56,000 bases of DNA from Apostichopus japonicus (GCF_037975245.1 NC_092581.1:15456303-15512302), one strand, 5' to 3'; counted from the first letter of the stretch, positions 24,123 to 38,332 are shown. Numbers and translations are program-made. The notes: generated by a model not told the origin, from the letters alone.

Positions 24123-25767
24123 ATGATATTTCAAGATTACTTTCAAATTTTATCTCCCAGACGATGAGAAGTATTAACAGGATGTTCCTATGGCAACCTA
24201 TAACACCTATATTGGAGAGAAAAATATTCCACATTGTTAGTTGGAAGTTAGTTTTAGTTTGTTAGTTTGCAAAAATTCATATTTTTTTGCACCATTCAAA
24301 AAACTATGAGGATGTGGTTTAAAGCTAAACTATGCAGAAAATTCCCAGCAGTTTTGTTGAGCAATCAACACATATCAATTCTTTTCTTTCTAAAATGCAC
24401 ACTAAGATACTGGAATATCCCTTTAAGTTAGATATCCCACCCCCCTCCTTCTTGTATGAGTTACTGATTGTGCATGTGTGCAGGGGCCTGGAGATCCATG
24501 TTGGACCCTGGGGACATATACATCAGCGAGGCCCCCTTTTTTTAAGTATGCATTTTTCCTTACAATATTTAGAATAGATCCATCTTTATCACTGTGGCTG
24601 TTTCCCTCATCCAGGCTGTTTCTCTGGGCCCCATTCTCATGAGATCTGCATCAGTATTTGCCTCCTCCTGGACTACGCTACTAGCCAGCTGTCTAGTTTG
24701 CAATCTGGTTATCCATGTTTTTCATCTGATCACTATTATGTGACTCGTTATTAATCGCATGCAAGAGAGCATTTTGATATATTTTCAATTTTTAAGAACT
24801 GTTTTGGTACATTTTTGAATGAAGCTAGCCTATTCTAAAATAAATAATTGCATCGTTTGGACGTTTGATTATGGAATACTGTTATGAAATATAACAAGAT
24901 TAACTCATCAAAATTCTTCTTATAAATGTGGGGCTGAACCAAACATTTTGTACTGGTGTATCATTGACCAATAGACTTTTTGTTTTGAGTACAGGTTAGC
25001 TCTCTGTAACTGGTTTGGTTTTCAAGATATCCACCTTTTAATAATATTAAATATCTGCAATGCTCCTTTAAGGCAAGTTTTTGTGTAAATGACATCAGGT
25101 GCTTTAATTTTTTAATTTGTGATTATTTTCTGTTATTTCACTGTTTTAGAATTCTAATAACACTGGCATTTTCTAATGGCTTCAGTTAAACAACAGGGTA
25201 TCAAAGGTATTAAATCCAACATCATCTGCTCTTGACAAAACTTCCATTCACTGTTAACATAATAAGTTGACCAGAAATGTCTTGTTTTACTATAAAATGT
25301 AGTGTCTTAATCTGAAATCTTTGTTAAATAATCTACCTAAACCTATAATTAGTCAAGACACTTTGATTTATGAGCCAAGAATATTTCAAGGTTAATTTCT
25401 AATAAAAAATAATAATGAATAAATTATTATGGAAATGTAATCTGCAATGATAGCACTTAATTTGAATAATCAACTTTATAATTTTTTTTTTTTTAGTGAT
25501 GACGTCAATGCATGACAGATGGAAAAAACTTAAAGGCTTATTTTGTATCCTGTAGAATGAAAATAAAATAAAATGATCGAGCATACCAAAAAAAAATGAG
25601 GACTACATACAGCTTAAAAAATTTACTTTCCTTTGCTCGTTCAGATAAATTGAAATTAAAATAACATGAGTAACAGCCCCCCCCCCCCACAAAAAAATAA
25701 ATAAATAAATAAAATAATAAAAAATTTTAAAAATATGATGATTCAGAAACCGTACTCATACAGTTTA
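24123..25767. other. Intergenic stretch, nothing recognised
   Basis: No gene recognised. AATAAA occurs at 24839-24844, and repeated AATAAA-type runs lie near 25560 and 25690. The segment 24482-24690 has hAT-like ends in style (CAGGGGCCTGG at the left, GGACTACGCTACT at the right), but these do not pair as a TIR. Confidence 0.4.
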
Positions 25768-25806
25768 GCCTTTGAAGAAGATCCTGCTAGGATCGAAACG
25801 TCAGGC
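25768..25806 (+). ncRNA. Hammerhead ribozyme motif, probably mutated
   Basis: Same fold as the copy at 41617. Stem I is GCCT/AGGC, then a core TTGAAGA, stem II GATCC/GGATC (25780-25784, 25790-25794), GAAACGTC and AGGC. The core starts with T where the catalytic C3 is expected, so cleavage is probably impaired. Thirty-seven of 39 bases match the other copy. Likely a remnant of a Penelope-like element or related retrozyme. Confidence 0.65.
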
Positions 25807-28800
25807 CAACTTACTTTTACACATTGATATACGTTTAAGAAGTAATTCCTTGTCCAGTGGGATAAACAAAACGAATAGTATGACAAACAGGCAGGGACCC
25901 AAGGCTTTGATGACATCATTGTCAACTTATGATACACAGGTACCGGAGAAGCGTTCTTATCTTGTACCAATAATTAAGCTCTATCGTGTGATTACTGGGT
26001 GCAACCACGTCCCCCACACTCCCACAGAATCAACTCAAGATGACCCCTAACCCCCCCCCCCCCCCACTGATAGACAATATTACAAAAATATTGCTAGTGT
26101 AAAGTATACCAAGATATAACATGCCTGTAATAATATACTCTAAGCTAAACAGATTTTCAAAAGTTAACAAAAATATGGCAACATTTTGCATCTAAGCACT
26201 CCCCATTTCGAAAAGGAAGTCGCATGAGACTCATCCCCAGGACTAAGCCGTTGGTGTCACTTACCAATTATGTCTTATTGAGGATATTCTGGGATATTTG
26301 GTTTGAATGGATTTATATGACTGAGTGATAGGAAAATATATGACAGAAAACGATGTTCTTTATCTTTCGGCTATTTTTTATATAAACACAGGATAAATAA
26401 TATTCTTAGAAATTCATCAATTGAATGAGTATCAAAATGACTAATGAGTATAGCAGGTTATTTCCAGTAATCTTGAAGGGAAATGAATCTAAACGTTTCG
26501 GAATCATTTTGATGTAATTATTGATAATCTGCAAGTCTCATTTCTCCGGAGGTTAAAGGTCATAGTTTTACTTTCAATTGTTGACTTGATAAGAAAAAAA
26601 ATTATAGCGGTTAACTGAAGTTATTTTAATGTTTGTTATTTTTTTTTTTTCGTAGAGGTTCTGACCCATCCATTTTTTCCCACTTAATGAGGAAGATAGA
26701 TATAAGACAAAACTCGAAATGGGTTATTATTTTGTTCTAAGAGTGACAATCAAAAGAAGTCTAACAGGTTGGTCCTTGATGACCAGGTTGAGTCTGTCTG
26801 GCATATTTAGGGAAGGGGACGAGTGGCGGGGAGGGGGAGCACTATCATATTTTGGGAGATTACTGATTCCCTTTAAGAAATCAACTCTTTTCACCTAACT
26901 ATGCTAAGTATTAACCGTTATGCTAAGTATTAACCTGTTTTTGTACACGTTTTTGTTCGGTTTCTCTTTGTGTGTGGTTTTTGTTTTGACACCTAGTCTT
27001 TATAAAAATGCAACACGAAGTGAATGTTGTTCGTTTGTACATTGTTCAAGATATATCAACGGCCAATATGGTCGTTATGGTCGTTGCTATGGAAACAAAA
27101 CAATTATTAGCAAAGGAAATATTGTCTCTGTTTGTTGTTTCTAGTTTGTCTTCTGTTCTTAGTATCACTCTTCGTAAGATTGGTAACGTTTGATGTTGAG
27201 CGTTTTCTAGAATGGTTTACATTTTTTTTTCATTTCTTAGTCACAATACTAAAGTGTACCTCCCGCCCATATATGCCCTATCATTATAACCCCATTGCTT
27301 CTATGACCGTCACCCCACGTTAGTCTTCCCTGGGGAGGGACAGATGACCATTCACTGTACACTTGTGATTGGTGGGGGGGGGGGAGGGACAGGGGTCCAT
27401 TCACTGTTCAGTTGGGGGTGGCGGGGGCAGGAGTCCATCACTGTTCAATTATGTTGAAAATTGCCGCCTATGGTGTCACCAAAGCTCGTGTCATCCTCAT
27501 TTCTGTGAAAATGTGGGGGTTACCATGTATCCACCTCCCCCTTTCCTTGCCGAATGTCGGGGCCTGTCATAGTGTTACAGACAACCCCCACGCAGGATAT
27601 AGCTGTTAAGTGCATTATCACACAGGGATGTTCTCTCTCCCCCTCCTCAAACAGTTATCATATAAGATTATTTTTGCTTGGAGGTTCTCCATTTTGTTGT
27701 CTCTCTCGGCGGTCAAACTCCTATAGTTGATCGTTGGTTGGTAGCCGTATCGTTTCAATTGGTTGTAAAATGAGGTGATAATTTATGACTTTTCTCCAAG
27801 TCTATCGTTACCAATGGATCATAAACTTCTATTTTATGTTATTTTTTCGATCATAATGTGTATTTGTAGAGTGTGTATATTTAGTAGCAAGGCCCCTTCG
27901 TGTTGACAAGTAACGTCTCTACGAATACCTCTGATACCGTTTATAACCATTGTGGGATTTATCAAAGAAACAAAACAAAACAAAACCCATTTCACCTTTG
28001 ACCCGAGATTGTAACCGTTACTACGTGTTGTCTTTTGTATAAGACAAGTGAGCAAATTCTCAGCCGCAACAATCACACAGAGGATTGCCAATGGGGTATG
28101 GAAGGGACGCCCGCCACCCAACACCCCCCCCCCCCGTATCTAGCGTCCGGGCCCCTCCCTTGGATTCGCCACTGGTATTGTTCTATCTGCTGGATATTCA
28201 GCCTATTGGACTCCATGTCTAAAAATCTAATTTCAAATGACTTTTATATGTTGGCTTTCGCTGATATTCATTATCAGGATGAAATACACAACACATTATT
28301 TCGGATAAGATTTTTTTTATTACTTTAAAACACCAAAATCTAGCCAAACGCTCAGTAAATAATTAAATACTTAATAACAAAAGCCAACGTAACGCAATCC
28401 GTAGTAATTTTAGCTTTGCCTAAAATTTTCTACATTTTTAAAATCTTTAACCTTGAACATCGCTATAAGTTCACCGACGGGTAAGTTTAGTTCAGTTGAG
28501 TTTAGTAAAGTATTTCTCAAGGGTAAGGAAGCCGATAGATGCTCATTTAAAATCATGTTTGTATATGATGATCATGGATGAACACCGGCTTACAAACAAG
28601 TCTATACTCGTTTCGACGAGTGTTCAGAAAATTACCAGCCAGGCAGGCTTGCTCCCGGGACCGTCACTTAACGTTCCCATCCAACGGACTAGAGTGTACC
28701 TCAGCGTATGATAAGCACCTGTTTCGAAAAGAGGGGAAAAACAGGAAGAAAAACACAATTTCCCAATTATTAGCAAAGCAGACATAAATGCCAAATTCAC

Positions 28801-31800
28801 GGATGACTCCGTTGCAGCGGCAAATTTGAATGGGTCAGGAGAATTTCGTTTGCTGGTGGGTTTGAATAGATAACCTAACGGTTTTAAGGCGATGCATCTG
28901 TGCTAGTCTCGGTTACGTATCATGACGGGACAGAAACCATTATGGCCCTCAATTGATCACACACCCTAAAATAAAATATGGGAAGAGTTTACAAACAGGT
29001 TGCTTCATATAGCCATATTTCATGTGTTTTCATTACGGATGGTTAATTGTCATCACGTTAATCCGTTTACACTTGACATTCAGCCATTTTGTCTGTCTCA
29101 TCTTGATAAAAAAAACCTGTCCAATATCCCTATTACGGTTTCTTGTTAAAGGAAACAAAACTTTTCTATCGCAATCTTGGATTTCTCCAAAAGGGAAATT
29201 AAACAAAACAACAAACAATCAGACTTCCAACTGACAATATCGAATGACGTCATGAAGAGGTACTTGACCGCTCGGTGGTGTGTCAAGGTACGTTTGTTTA
29301 ACTGGATACGATTTCGTTTAGAAATAGCAAAACGCTTGCGAAGATACCGCGTCGAATGTGTCCTTAGGTCTTTCAAATGGCCTTCAACAAACGCCTTTTG
29401 TATTCTGGTAACACTCACTTGGCATTTTGATTTCCCCCCTTGTTTTTTTGGTACTTCCGGCGACTCATACTAGAATGATAAAAGTGATAAAAAAGGCACA
29501 ATGACGAGCCTCTCCCGGCTCCCATTGTCGTACAACTCTTCTTAGCCTGTAGATGTGAACATTTATGCTCATACTATATACATTGCACGAGTCGCTAAAT
29601 GTTAAATGAAAGAAGAAAAAAAACAACTTTTAGTACGTAAATACTTTTCACCATCTTTTATAACTTCTTAAAATATATGGGAGTATAGGCTCTTATTTTA
29701 AAGCAGAAAAAAAGTTAAAACAACTTTATAACACAAAGTTTAGTATAATAAACCGATAAAAAGTTTGCTCCCAAATATTTAAAGGTCTGTAAAGCTCCTT
29801 TAAGTCGTGACCTCCAGTGAACCTCGTGCGTCCTATCACCCTGCTTACCCCTAGGGCGACATTCGGCACTTCTCTTAGCACCATTCCTCTCTTATTATCG
29901 GGCTATGTTTGGCTACATTTTGATCTATTTACAGTCAAACTTGAGAAAGAAGAAAAATATATATTAGAAGAGAAAAAAAAACAAGAGAAAACAAAAACAA
30001 ACAAGAAAACACAAGATGCTCTCGTACGCGTACATCATTTAACATCTCAGTGGAATTTAAGAATATAAAATGACTGTAGGCTGAAGGCCAATCGAACAAA
30101 TTACGCCTGGAATATATTCTTTCTTATTCTTTTTCTTTCTTTCTCTTTTTCTTCTCCCAATTTCCGTTCTCTACACACACAAAAAAACATATGAAAGAGA
30201 GATGCTGGACGAAATTTAATTAGAGTGAATCACGAAATAGGCTTTCAAACACGTACGCATAACATTAAAAGCTCAGTTAACATAGAGTTAAAAGCTTCGT
30301 GATTAGCATTGGGAGTTTCCCTGAATCATGGTCGGTGATGAGATGTACAATTTTTTTTGAAGTTTTAGTTCGTGCAACAAGTCGTATAATTAATAAAATA
30401 TTAATGTCATGAATCAATGTTATATCATAAAAAGAAATAATATTATTTGAATGCTCTTTACTGGAAAAGCAACCACAACAATTATCTTTAGCTCATGTTT
30501 GCTTGGAACTTTTTTGGGATGAACAATTTTTCCAAATATCTACTGAAATTCTTGCTCCCGTTTGAAAACTATCAGTATTTAAAAGTTCTGTCATGAAGAC
30601 GGGGTGGAGGTGGAATGGGGTGGGAGGGGGGGGGGGAGCTGCCATACTGTTAATTCTCATAGTGTCGCAATTAAGGAGGTGAAACGCTTTACTTAATTTT
30701 CGTTTTTCTTCCCTTTTTTTCAAACTTAACGTAAACAGTCATGAGACGTATATCAAGGTCATTATTAAATCATGTTATAAGAACATATATAATATTATTG
30801 GATTTAATATTTGCGAGGCCCATCGGTATTACAGGAAATAAATATTGTCATAAATAAAGAAACACATTAAATGTTCAAGCACATTTGGATCAATGATATC
30901 ATATTTAGACTTGTTCAAGTCTTCATCGCTACAGTGAATAAAGGATCATTGAAATATCGTGGAGTAAGATCATTCACTGGTGTTTGTTATTCAAAGAATT
31001 ATTTTTTTTCCGAACGTTTCGAGATTAAATTCGTCAACATTTTAATTAGAGTCAAATAACACTCTACGTCCCTGTCAAATTTGATTCTTCATTCTTGTTC
31101 TTTCAAGAGTCTTCTCGATAAAATACTAAAATCCAAATTTTCAGAATCCATTCCTTTTTATCCGATAGATAAAAACTATTCCTTGTATCTTAACTGATAT
31201 CACCTGTTGTTGACGTCCGTAACAAACTAGACAAGAATAATTTCAAAAAGTGTTAAGTCAATAACTAATTTTTATCCATCAGATATACGCAAATATCGTC
31301 GACGGATTATCACAGACCATAAACTTCGTAGGTGGTAAATGTCTTTCCGATTTAAATTATCCATTTGTTTCCAATTTTACGATACAGTTATCATGAGAAA
31401 TGAGTGGCCGCACAGAACGTTGTGTTGTTTTTTTATGAGGAGAGAGAAAAAAATATTCTTGTTTTCACTCTTAGAGATAATTTCAAGGTATGAAAATTCT
31501 AGTTTAATTGATTTCATAGTATATATTGCCTGTATGAAAACTTATCAACACTTTTACGACCTCTGGATATTTTGGGAGTAGAGTTATACCACCTATAAGG
31601 TCAAGATATAAATTTCTGTCTGGTCAATCACCGGTCAAATTGTATGAAGAACAGTGATCGAAACGAAAAAAATAAAATATGAAATTAGAAAATACAAAAA
31701 AGACGGAATAAAATTAGAGAGAAAATTGAACCAGTAAAATTCACAACGGTTTAGAGTAACATTTCAAGCTTTCAATTTCTGAGCATTACTTCAAGGACAT

Positions 31801-31886
31801 TCAACGATAATTCGTTTTCTTACCTTTTACCCTTTATCTTTTTATGTTCCAGTTTCGAAAATGCAAAATTCCGTCCGTTCATTCAT
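25807..31886. other. Gene-poor intergenic region
   Basis: About 6 kb with no gene I can support. It contains a (C)17-like run near 26050, about three degenerate 60-bp G-rich units at 27330-27445, a lone hAT-like terminus (TTGGATTCGCCACTG ending at 28174) and many AT-rich stretches. Short open frames show no domain or conserved pattern. Confidence 0.45.
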
Positions 31887-32100
31887 TCGTTCGTTCGTTC
31901 GTTCGTTCGTTCGTTCGTTCGTTCGTTCGTTCGTTCGTTCGTTCGTTCGTTCGTTCGTTCGTTCGTTCGTTCGTTCGTTCGTTCGTTCGTTCGTTCGTTC
32001 GTTCGTTCGTTCGTTCGTTCGTTCGTTCGTTCGTTCGTTCGTTCGTTCGTTCGTTCGTTCGTTCGTTCGTTCGTTCGTTCGTTCGTTCGTTCGTTCGTTC
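31887..32100. repeat. Perfect (GTTC)n array, about 53 copies
   Basis: Uninterrupted CGTT tetranucleotide run of about 212 bp. Open frames on both strands (VRSF or NERT repeats) are artefacts of a repeat whose length is not a multiple of three bases. Confidence 0.97.
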
Positions 32101-32635
32101 TTTCCATTCATTCTTTCTTTCTTTCATTCATTCATTTGTTTATTCGTTGGTTCGTTGGCTGGTTCGTTCGTTCGTTCGTTCTTTCCATTCATTCTTTCTT
32201 TCATTCATTCATTTGTTTATTCGTTGGTTCGTTGGCTGGTTCGTTCGTTCGTTCATGCAATCATTAATTCATTCATTCATTCATTCATTCATGCATGCAT
32301 GCATGCATTCTTTCATTCATTCATTCGTTTGTTCGTTGGTTCGTTGGCTGGTTCGTTCGTTGGTACGTTCGTTCGTTGTTTCGTTAGTTGGTCCATTCAT
32401 TCATTCATGCATACATACATGCATTATAATTTTTACTCATTCATTTATTCACTCATTTATTCATACATACATGTATTCATCCATTCATGCATTCATTAAT
32501 AGAGTAATATGTGTTTCTTTCATCCATTCATTAATTTATAAATGTATTCATGATATCACCCATTCACTGTTCTTCTATTCATTTATTCATCCATACATCG
32601 CATTATGTTTTCGCACTGTTTTGCTAACGTTTCGG
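32101..32635. repeat. Decayed ATTC/GTTC array flanking the perfect core
   Basis: Interrupted ATTC, GTTC and CATA repeats. A block of about 67 bp with TTTCCATTCATTCTTTC and TTCGTTGGTTCGTTGGCTGG is repeated at about 32101 and 32180, with a third variant near 32320. This is the older part of the same microsatellite. Confidence 0.9.
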
Positions 32636-33484
32636 TACTAAGTGATAAACTAACTCCCCTTAATAACGCATATAATGATCATGTTTTCTTTTACATAATA
32701 AAAAGGATAAGGAAGAATCCAATTAGCTTTATGCACGCGGTAAAATATTAACGTAAGAAAATTATGATAATGAAATGGAATCATGAATTAATGAATCTCT
32801 CTAATTAAATGTTCTATTTTTGGCGAACAAATCCAAATAGACCGGTTGTCGGTATATTTGTTTGATCAATGTTAATCTCACTTGACAAAAAACAATTAAT
32901 AGTTGTGATAAAAATCACCGAAAATTGGCCGCGACCTAGTCCAAAACAGCGGCATATCGGTATCTGTGATTTTCACAAAAAGGTAACGATAAAAATTGCC
33001 ATGCATGAAGATTAAAACCAATTAAAATGACTGAATAATGATGTCCTTTTTGGCGCTCCATAAAGCTGGAAATGTCTGAAATTTGTTCTCCGTTGTTTTC
33101 TTACTTACACAGAATGCATTGCAAACCAACAGTTTCTTTTTCACCCATTTGGTCTGCATGAGTGGTCACTAGTTTCAAATCATACGATTTAACATTAATG
33201 TTTTTTATGATCGTATGAAGTCATGTAGTGATCAGAAAGAAACATTTCAAATAGAAAAGAGACAGAATTGATCTAAAAGTGCATTAATGCCATAGTGTAC
33301 CGTATACAACCCAAATGAAGCAAGAAAATGGGAATAGTTACAATCACATCACTCGAAAACATTTCTCACCCTTCTTTCAACCGTACAATATACAAGCACA
33401 CTTTTATTCCTATACATTTAGAATCAATCGTTATGCGAGGCTGTTATATGGAAATCCATTTCAATATAAGTAATCTGTAATTTT

Positions 33485-33820
33485 TAGATATTTTACATTA
33501 TTTTCAGATATCTGAAATAACATTTCAGATATCTTAATTTTATTGAAAACGATCTTCCAATAATTGCACCTACCTTTCCAGTTATCTTGATATAAAAGAG
33601 GCTCCCAGATATATGACTTGAAACTTTCAGATATCTGAAAAACTAATTCCCATGTCTGAAATTAAATCTTAGATATCTCTAATTCCTGAATTGCAATTAA
33701 GATATCTGAGATTCTTATTACAAATATCTCGAATATTCATATTTAGATACCTTAATTAGAATTAGTTTTCTGAAATAACCACGAAAAGTTCTGATATCTA
33801 AAATTCCGGATTAAATGTTG
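33485..33820. repeat. Cluster of AGATATCT palindromes
   Basis: Six GATATC cores lie within about 300 bp, most within (C)AGATATCTGAAA-like palindromes, plus several near matches. This is far denser than expected for a 6-mer by chance. No coding potential. Confidence 0.75.
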
Positions 33821-36800
33821 AAACTGCTTTCCATACGGGTGGAAGGGGGAGGGAAGGAGGGAGGGACGTGTGGAGCTCACGCAATATAGAAACTTACATG
33901 AGTTTAGCAAGAGATACGATTAAAACGTGACAAAAACTGGTCATTCAAGGATGATATTAGGCAGACAAACAAACAAACAGATGGATGAATTACATACAGA
34001 CATTTTCTACCAGACTATTCCTGGTTACGACGCAAATAGCACTTTTAGTGTTCGAGAAATGAACCCACAGGAATGAGCCACGTCATTGGTGTGAAGTTAA
34101 CTTTCAATTTAACGTGTTTGGTTTAGACAGAATTCATTTATCTTCAAGGCTAGAGGCTGTGAGCCATTCTATACTCTCCAATCAACTCTTGACAAGTCGG
34201 GATTAAACTGTAAAAGAAGTTGAGGTGAGATGTCTTCACAGCGAAATAAAACAATCAATTAAAAAAAGCAACACAAAAACTATGACAGAAAAAGATTTTG
34301 ATGTTGGTTAATAAAACGAGACGCTTCTTTAACTACCTTGGTAAAGGCTTCATCAAATGACAAGTAAATCCTACCTTCTTTCGCCTCCTTCTTCTCAATA
34401 AAAAAGCACCGTTAATTTGTCCCTTGAAAGACCTACTAATACCCGCATCTTACCTAAGTGGTACCTCTTTATACGGCCGATATCCCCTCCATTATCCAAC
34501 TAATCCCCCCTCCTTTGTGGTTCTATACCCTCTAGAGTGCCAGTTGGTGGCCCTCTTACCTTTCGTGGGTTACCAGCAAGGACTCTTCAATGAGTACAAC
34601 AATTAGATATCATAAGTCGATGTTATCAAAGAATCTTTTGTCCTTACCTTCTTCTTTATCTCCTTCTTCTTCTTCTTTTGTTGTTCAATAAGAATCCTCA
34701 ACATTTCCCTCCCATTGGAAAGAATTCCTTTTAAAAACCTTTATTTTTGTGAAAATCTTCAACTAAGTTTAGAGAATTCGTTATAGCTGGATTAAGGGAC
34801 AACTTAGAAAATAAATTCACCAGATTTGATTTCAAGGCCTCGGACTTACCAGGTATAGATTCTGTGATTGGGAGCTGTCTTCTTCCAGTACGACCATGGA
34901 GGTAAAAACAAGACACCTCCATGGTACGACTGACGTAAACGGTTTCTTGTAATTAATGATAAAACACCATGAATCAGTGGCCGGCGCAAGGAAGGAAGGA
35001 AGGGGAGTAACATAACATTCCTCCAGCCCCACCGTCAGCTCGGCAGAAACATTCAGTGGGGAAACCACTACCGGAAGCCAAGGACCCCATTCTATTAAGG
35101 ACCATACCTTTACCTAACCCAATCGGTGGGATAAAGATCCTGACAACCCCATCCCCGCCTTCCCCCTACCCCACCAACGCCATCACCCTCGCTGCTCAGT
35201 ATAGGCCTCATATCTTTGTCATTTCCATGAAGTGACGAGATTGTCTTACATATTCATATACTCAAATTTCAACCGAATAGTAATTTAAAGAAAGAACTTT
35301 AACAATAGATTAGAATGAAGTTATTTTCTTTGAAATTTTTGACCAAAACATGGTTGTGTCTTTTCTTGTTTGTGGTTATAATCTTACCAGGTGTGCAGGC
35401 AGGGGTGTCTATATGCTAGTTGTTGAGCATAGAAGTATATACGAGAAATAAATATTAGGTAGGTTATCGAGAATACAAGAAATGAATTGGAAAAATTCAC
35501 TTTTTCATTTTTTACTTCATCAATTGAAATGAAGTTTGATAATGAGAATAATGACCCATGTTATTTTGATTATGATATCGTTATCGAATACCGTCGAAAG
35601 TTGGATCAAAATCACCCCCCCCCCCCCACCACACACACTCACCACACATACACACCAGCAGTCAATAATTCACATAAGAACTTATTTTATCTGAAAATGA
35701 CACTTCGCATACCAACATTTATCGAAACATAAATTGATGTCCTAAATTAGCAAATTAAGGTAATCCAAAAAAAATATACAAAAAACATTAGCAAACACTG
35801 TACCAATTAATAAATCACCTTTTCATATCATCTTATTATTACTGTCTTTTTAATCAACCTAATAAGCTTTTCATTTCTTTCCTTCCACTGTACACTTACT
35901 TTTCATCCTCTTTTCTCTTTTTTTTTAAATCTTTTCTTTTTCGTAATAACTATTATCAATTTCAAATTTCCATACAATGTCTACGTCATCAAACAAAAAG
36001 TGCATTTGAAATCCGCCCTTCGTGTACCCCGTAGATCGATGTGACTTTGACCTTGACACAGAGAAAGCGGTTCCAGAGATCTAACTTTACATGGTACAGT
36101 AATGCCCACGGTGATACTATAGAGAGGTTCCCGTATTATTGTGTGTCTGAAGCATGATGCTATGAGCATCTTTCTTATCCGTGATTTCAAGGGGGGAGGT
36201 TTAAAGACCTACTGCATTTTCACGAAATATTTAACTATAATGAAAGACAGACGTTTACTTTAACTTAAAGTGAGTTTCATGCGGACGTAATCGATGACGT
36301 AAGAGAGGTTGTAATCATAATCCATAGTTGGAAAGTTGCTACTTTAAATCAGACATTTTAACTTTAATAGTAGAAGAGTAGAAATAAATAGACAAAGGCA
36401 AAGAAACAAAGAAAATGATAGAAGTTTGAAATTGAAAACGCACATAATGAAAAGTATAGCATTTTTACGCCTTAAATTTCTGCAGTGACGGAAAACTCGA
36501 CTTATGGACTTAGTTTTGAAGTCTTACATATATATCTTTGTATTTATACGTTTGAAAAAAAGGAAGAGTATAAAAAAAATAGACATTGACAAACAAAGAA
36601 AGAAGTATTAAATATATATTTGAAATTAAAACATATTTACAGTTGAAATTTTAGTGACAAGATAAAACAAATATGTATATGCTAAGGTTGGAAGTCTTAC
36701 ATATCTCAGTATATCACGTACAATATGTGTGAAAAGGAAAGCAAATTATTTCGCTCTTCGAAATTTCCTTTCTTGAATGTTGAAATTGTTAGTGTAGGAG

Positions 36801-38021
36801 TTTATCCTCTCCCCTTCCTTCCCAATCGCTTTTATCTCCGAACACTCCCCATCCCCCCCCCCCCCCCTCAAATCATATTTGTGACATTTCTTTTTTACTT
36901 CGAAATAATCTCTTGCAATATCTGAAGCGAACACCCTTTCATAGCATGAATCCCCCCCTCGCCTTGAATGGGTCTCATCAGATCCGGTTTGTTAATCACA
37001 TCACTACGAGTAGATCACTAGCTCTTTAAAAATTCCGAACAAGAGGCATTGCTTCTATATTAATATATTCGTACATGGCCGTGAATAAACAGCTCATTTC
37101 AACTAAATATTCCCCATGGCTAAACCACTTGAATCTTTTATCCCAAAACGTTCCAGGATCGAACATATTTTTGTGTTATATATGTTAACAAAAACAACCA
37201 TGAGAACGCGTCTGTATTGGTGAGGGGATAGAAAGTTAGTTTTAGGTTGTACTCGGGCTTGTTCAATGATAAGTGCACCCAACGGTCAGAGGTGGCCTTC
37301 ATGTAATATATCGAACTGGAAAATACTACACTGGCCAAAAATAAATGCATTTAACACGGAACAAACAAGAAAAAAACAGAAGGAAGGGGAAAAAGACTTC
37401 CCTTTTTTGCGCAGAAAGTTGTGCTGAGCCGTTGGCAAAATAGGTACTTCAGATGTTAATAAATCCTTGGTATAGTATTCACCAAGGACAACCTAGGCTA
37501 TCGTCCAGTCTGGTCAAAGAAAAAACCCAACGTGTGTTGTTCAGTAACTCTCTGTGCATGAGACAGAATAAAATATAAAGTCCATTAAAAAAAACAGCGG
37601 ACAAATAACACGAATAAAGAGCGTTGTTCGTCCATCTCCAATGGCTGTTTATTGTCAGCAATCATTTACAGACTTAATATAGAATCTAGCAGGAATATGG
37701 AACATGTTTTTAAATACTAACTGAAGGTGAAAAAAAAAGGAAATAAATAAAATCTACTTAATCACTAACCTGAAACTCGTGTAAAAGAAGAAGAAAAATT
37801 ATACCATAACAAACGAGTCGACATGATTCGATTTCGAAGGCATCACAGAATAACACCGGGTTAGGCCCTCTCCAATAACTATTGGTTACAAGATAGCTAC
37901 GCCAATATACATGATTATAATGAATGAAACAAATGCTATAGAATTCTCTTTGCAGGTTTCTTTATTGTTTTACACATCCTGGTGGCATTGTGACATCACA
38001 GACTTACAAAATGACAGTGGA
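33821..38021. other. Gene-poor intergenic region
   Basis: No gene recognised. It contains purine-rich and poly-C tracts (near 33845, 35620, 36857) and a hAT-like lone terminus at 34975 (CAGTGGCCGGCGC). Candidate frames are short and low-complexity. Confidence 0.45.
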
Positions 38022-38302
38022 GGAGTGTTAGCTCAGCATGTGGTTAACGCCGGTTCCTTCCAATCATAAGGTCCCCGATTCGAGTCACTTCAAGATTAAT
38101 GTATGTCGTCCAGTTACAGAGTTTGTTGACTATTAACAATTCATAATCATGGACGTTAAATATGAATGTAAGAGAATGACTTCGGTCAGCTTGCGGCCTT
38201 GATAAGCCAATGAGGCTTCTTCGCGAGTTCCTGCTTGCAGGAGGATATAAATACATACATACTTACATACATATATACATGCATACATACATACAAATAC
38301 AG
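38022..38302 (+). mobile_element. tRNA-derived SINE, + copy
   Basis: The head carries a box A-like TTAGCTCAGCATGTGG (38029-38044) and box B GATTCGAGTC (38077-38086). The anticodon-like loop CTTCCAA (38057-38063) would give a TCC anticodon, as in tRNA-Gly. A body of about 160 bp follows (CCAGTTACAGAGTTTGTTGA, AGGCTTCTTCGCGAGTTCC), then a (TACA)n tail from 38249. A second copy at 46591-46840 lies in reverse orientation, which confirms a dispersed family. Confidence 0.88.
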
Positions 38303-38332
38303 TCCCTAGACATGAACGGTAGTTAAACTATA

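Noticed and set aside
24482-24690. Possible hAT element with CAGGGGCCTGG left end
   Set aside because: The candidate right end does not pair with the left end, and no target duplication was found.
28100-28174. Lone hAT-like right terminus
   Set aside because: No matching left terminus upstream; at most a fragment.
31844-32641. 265-codon + strand frame and NERT-repeat frames on the - strand
   Set aside because: They are translations of the (GTTC)n array, open only because the repeat contains no stop in those frames.
38022-38098. Possible tRNA-Gly gene
   Set aside because: The tRNA-like head is degenerate and part of a dispersed SINE with a second copy at 46.8 kb.
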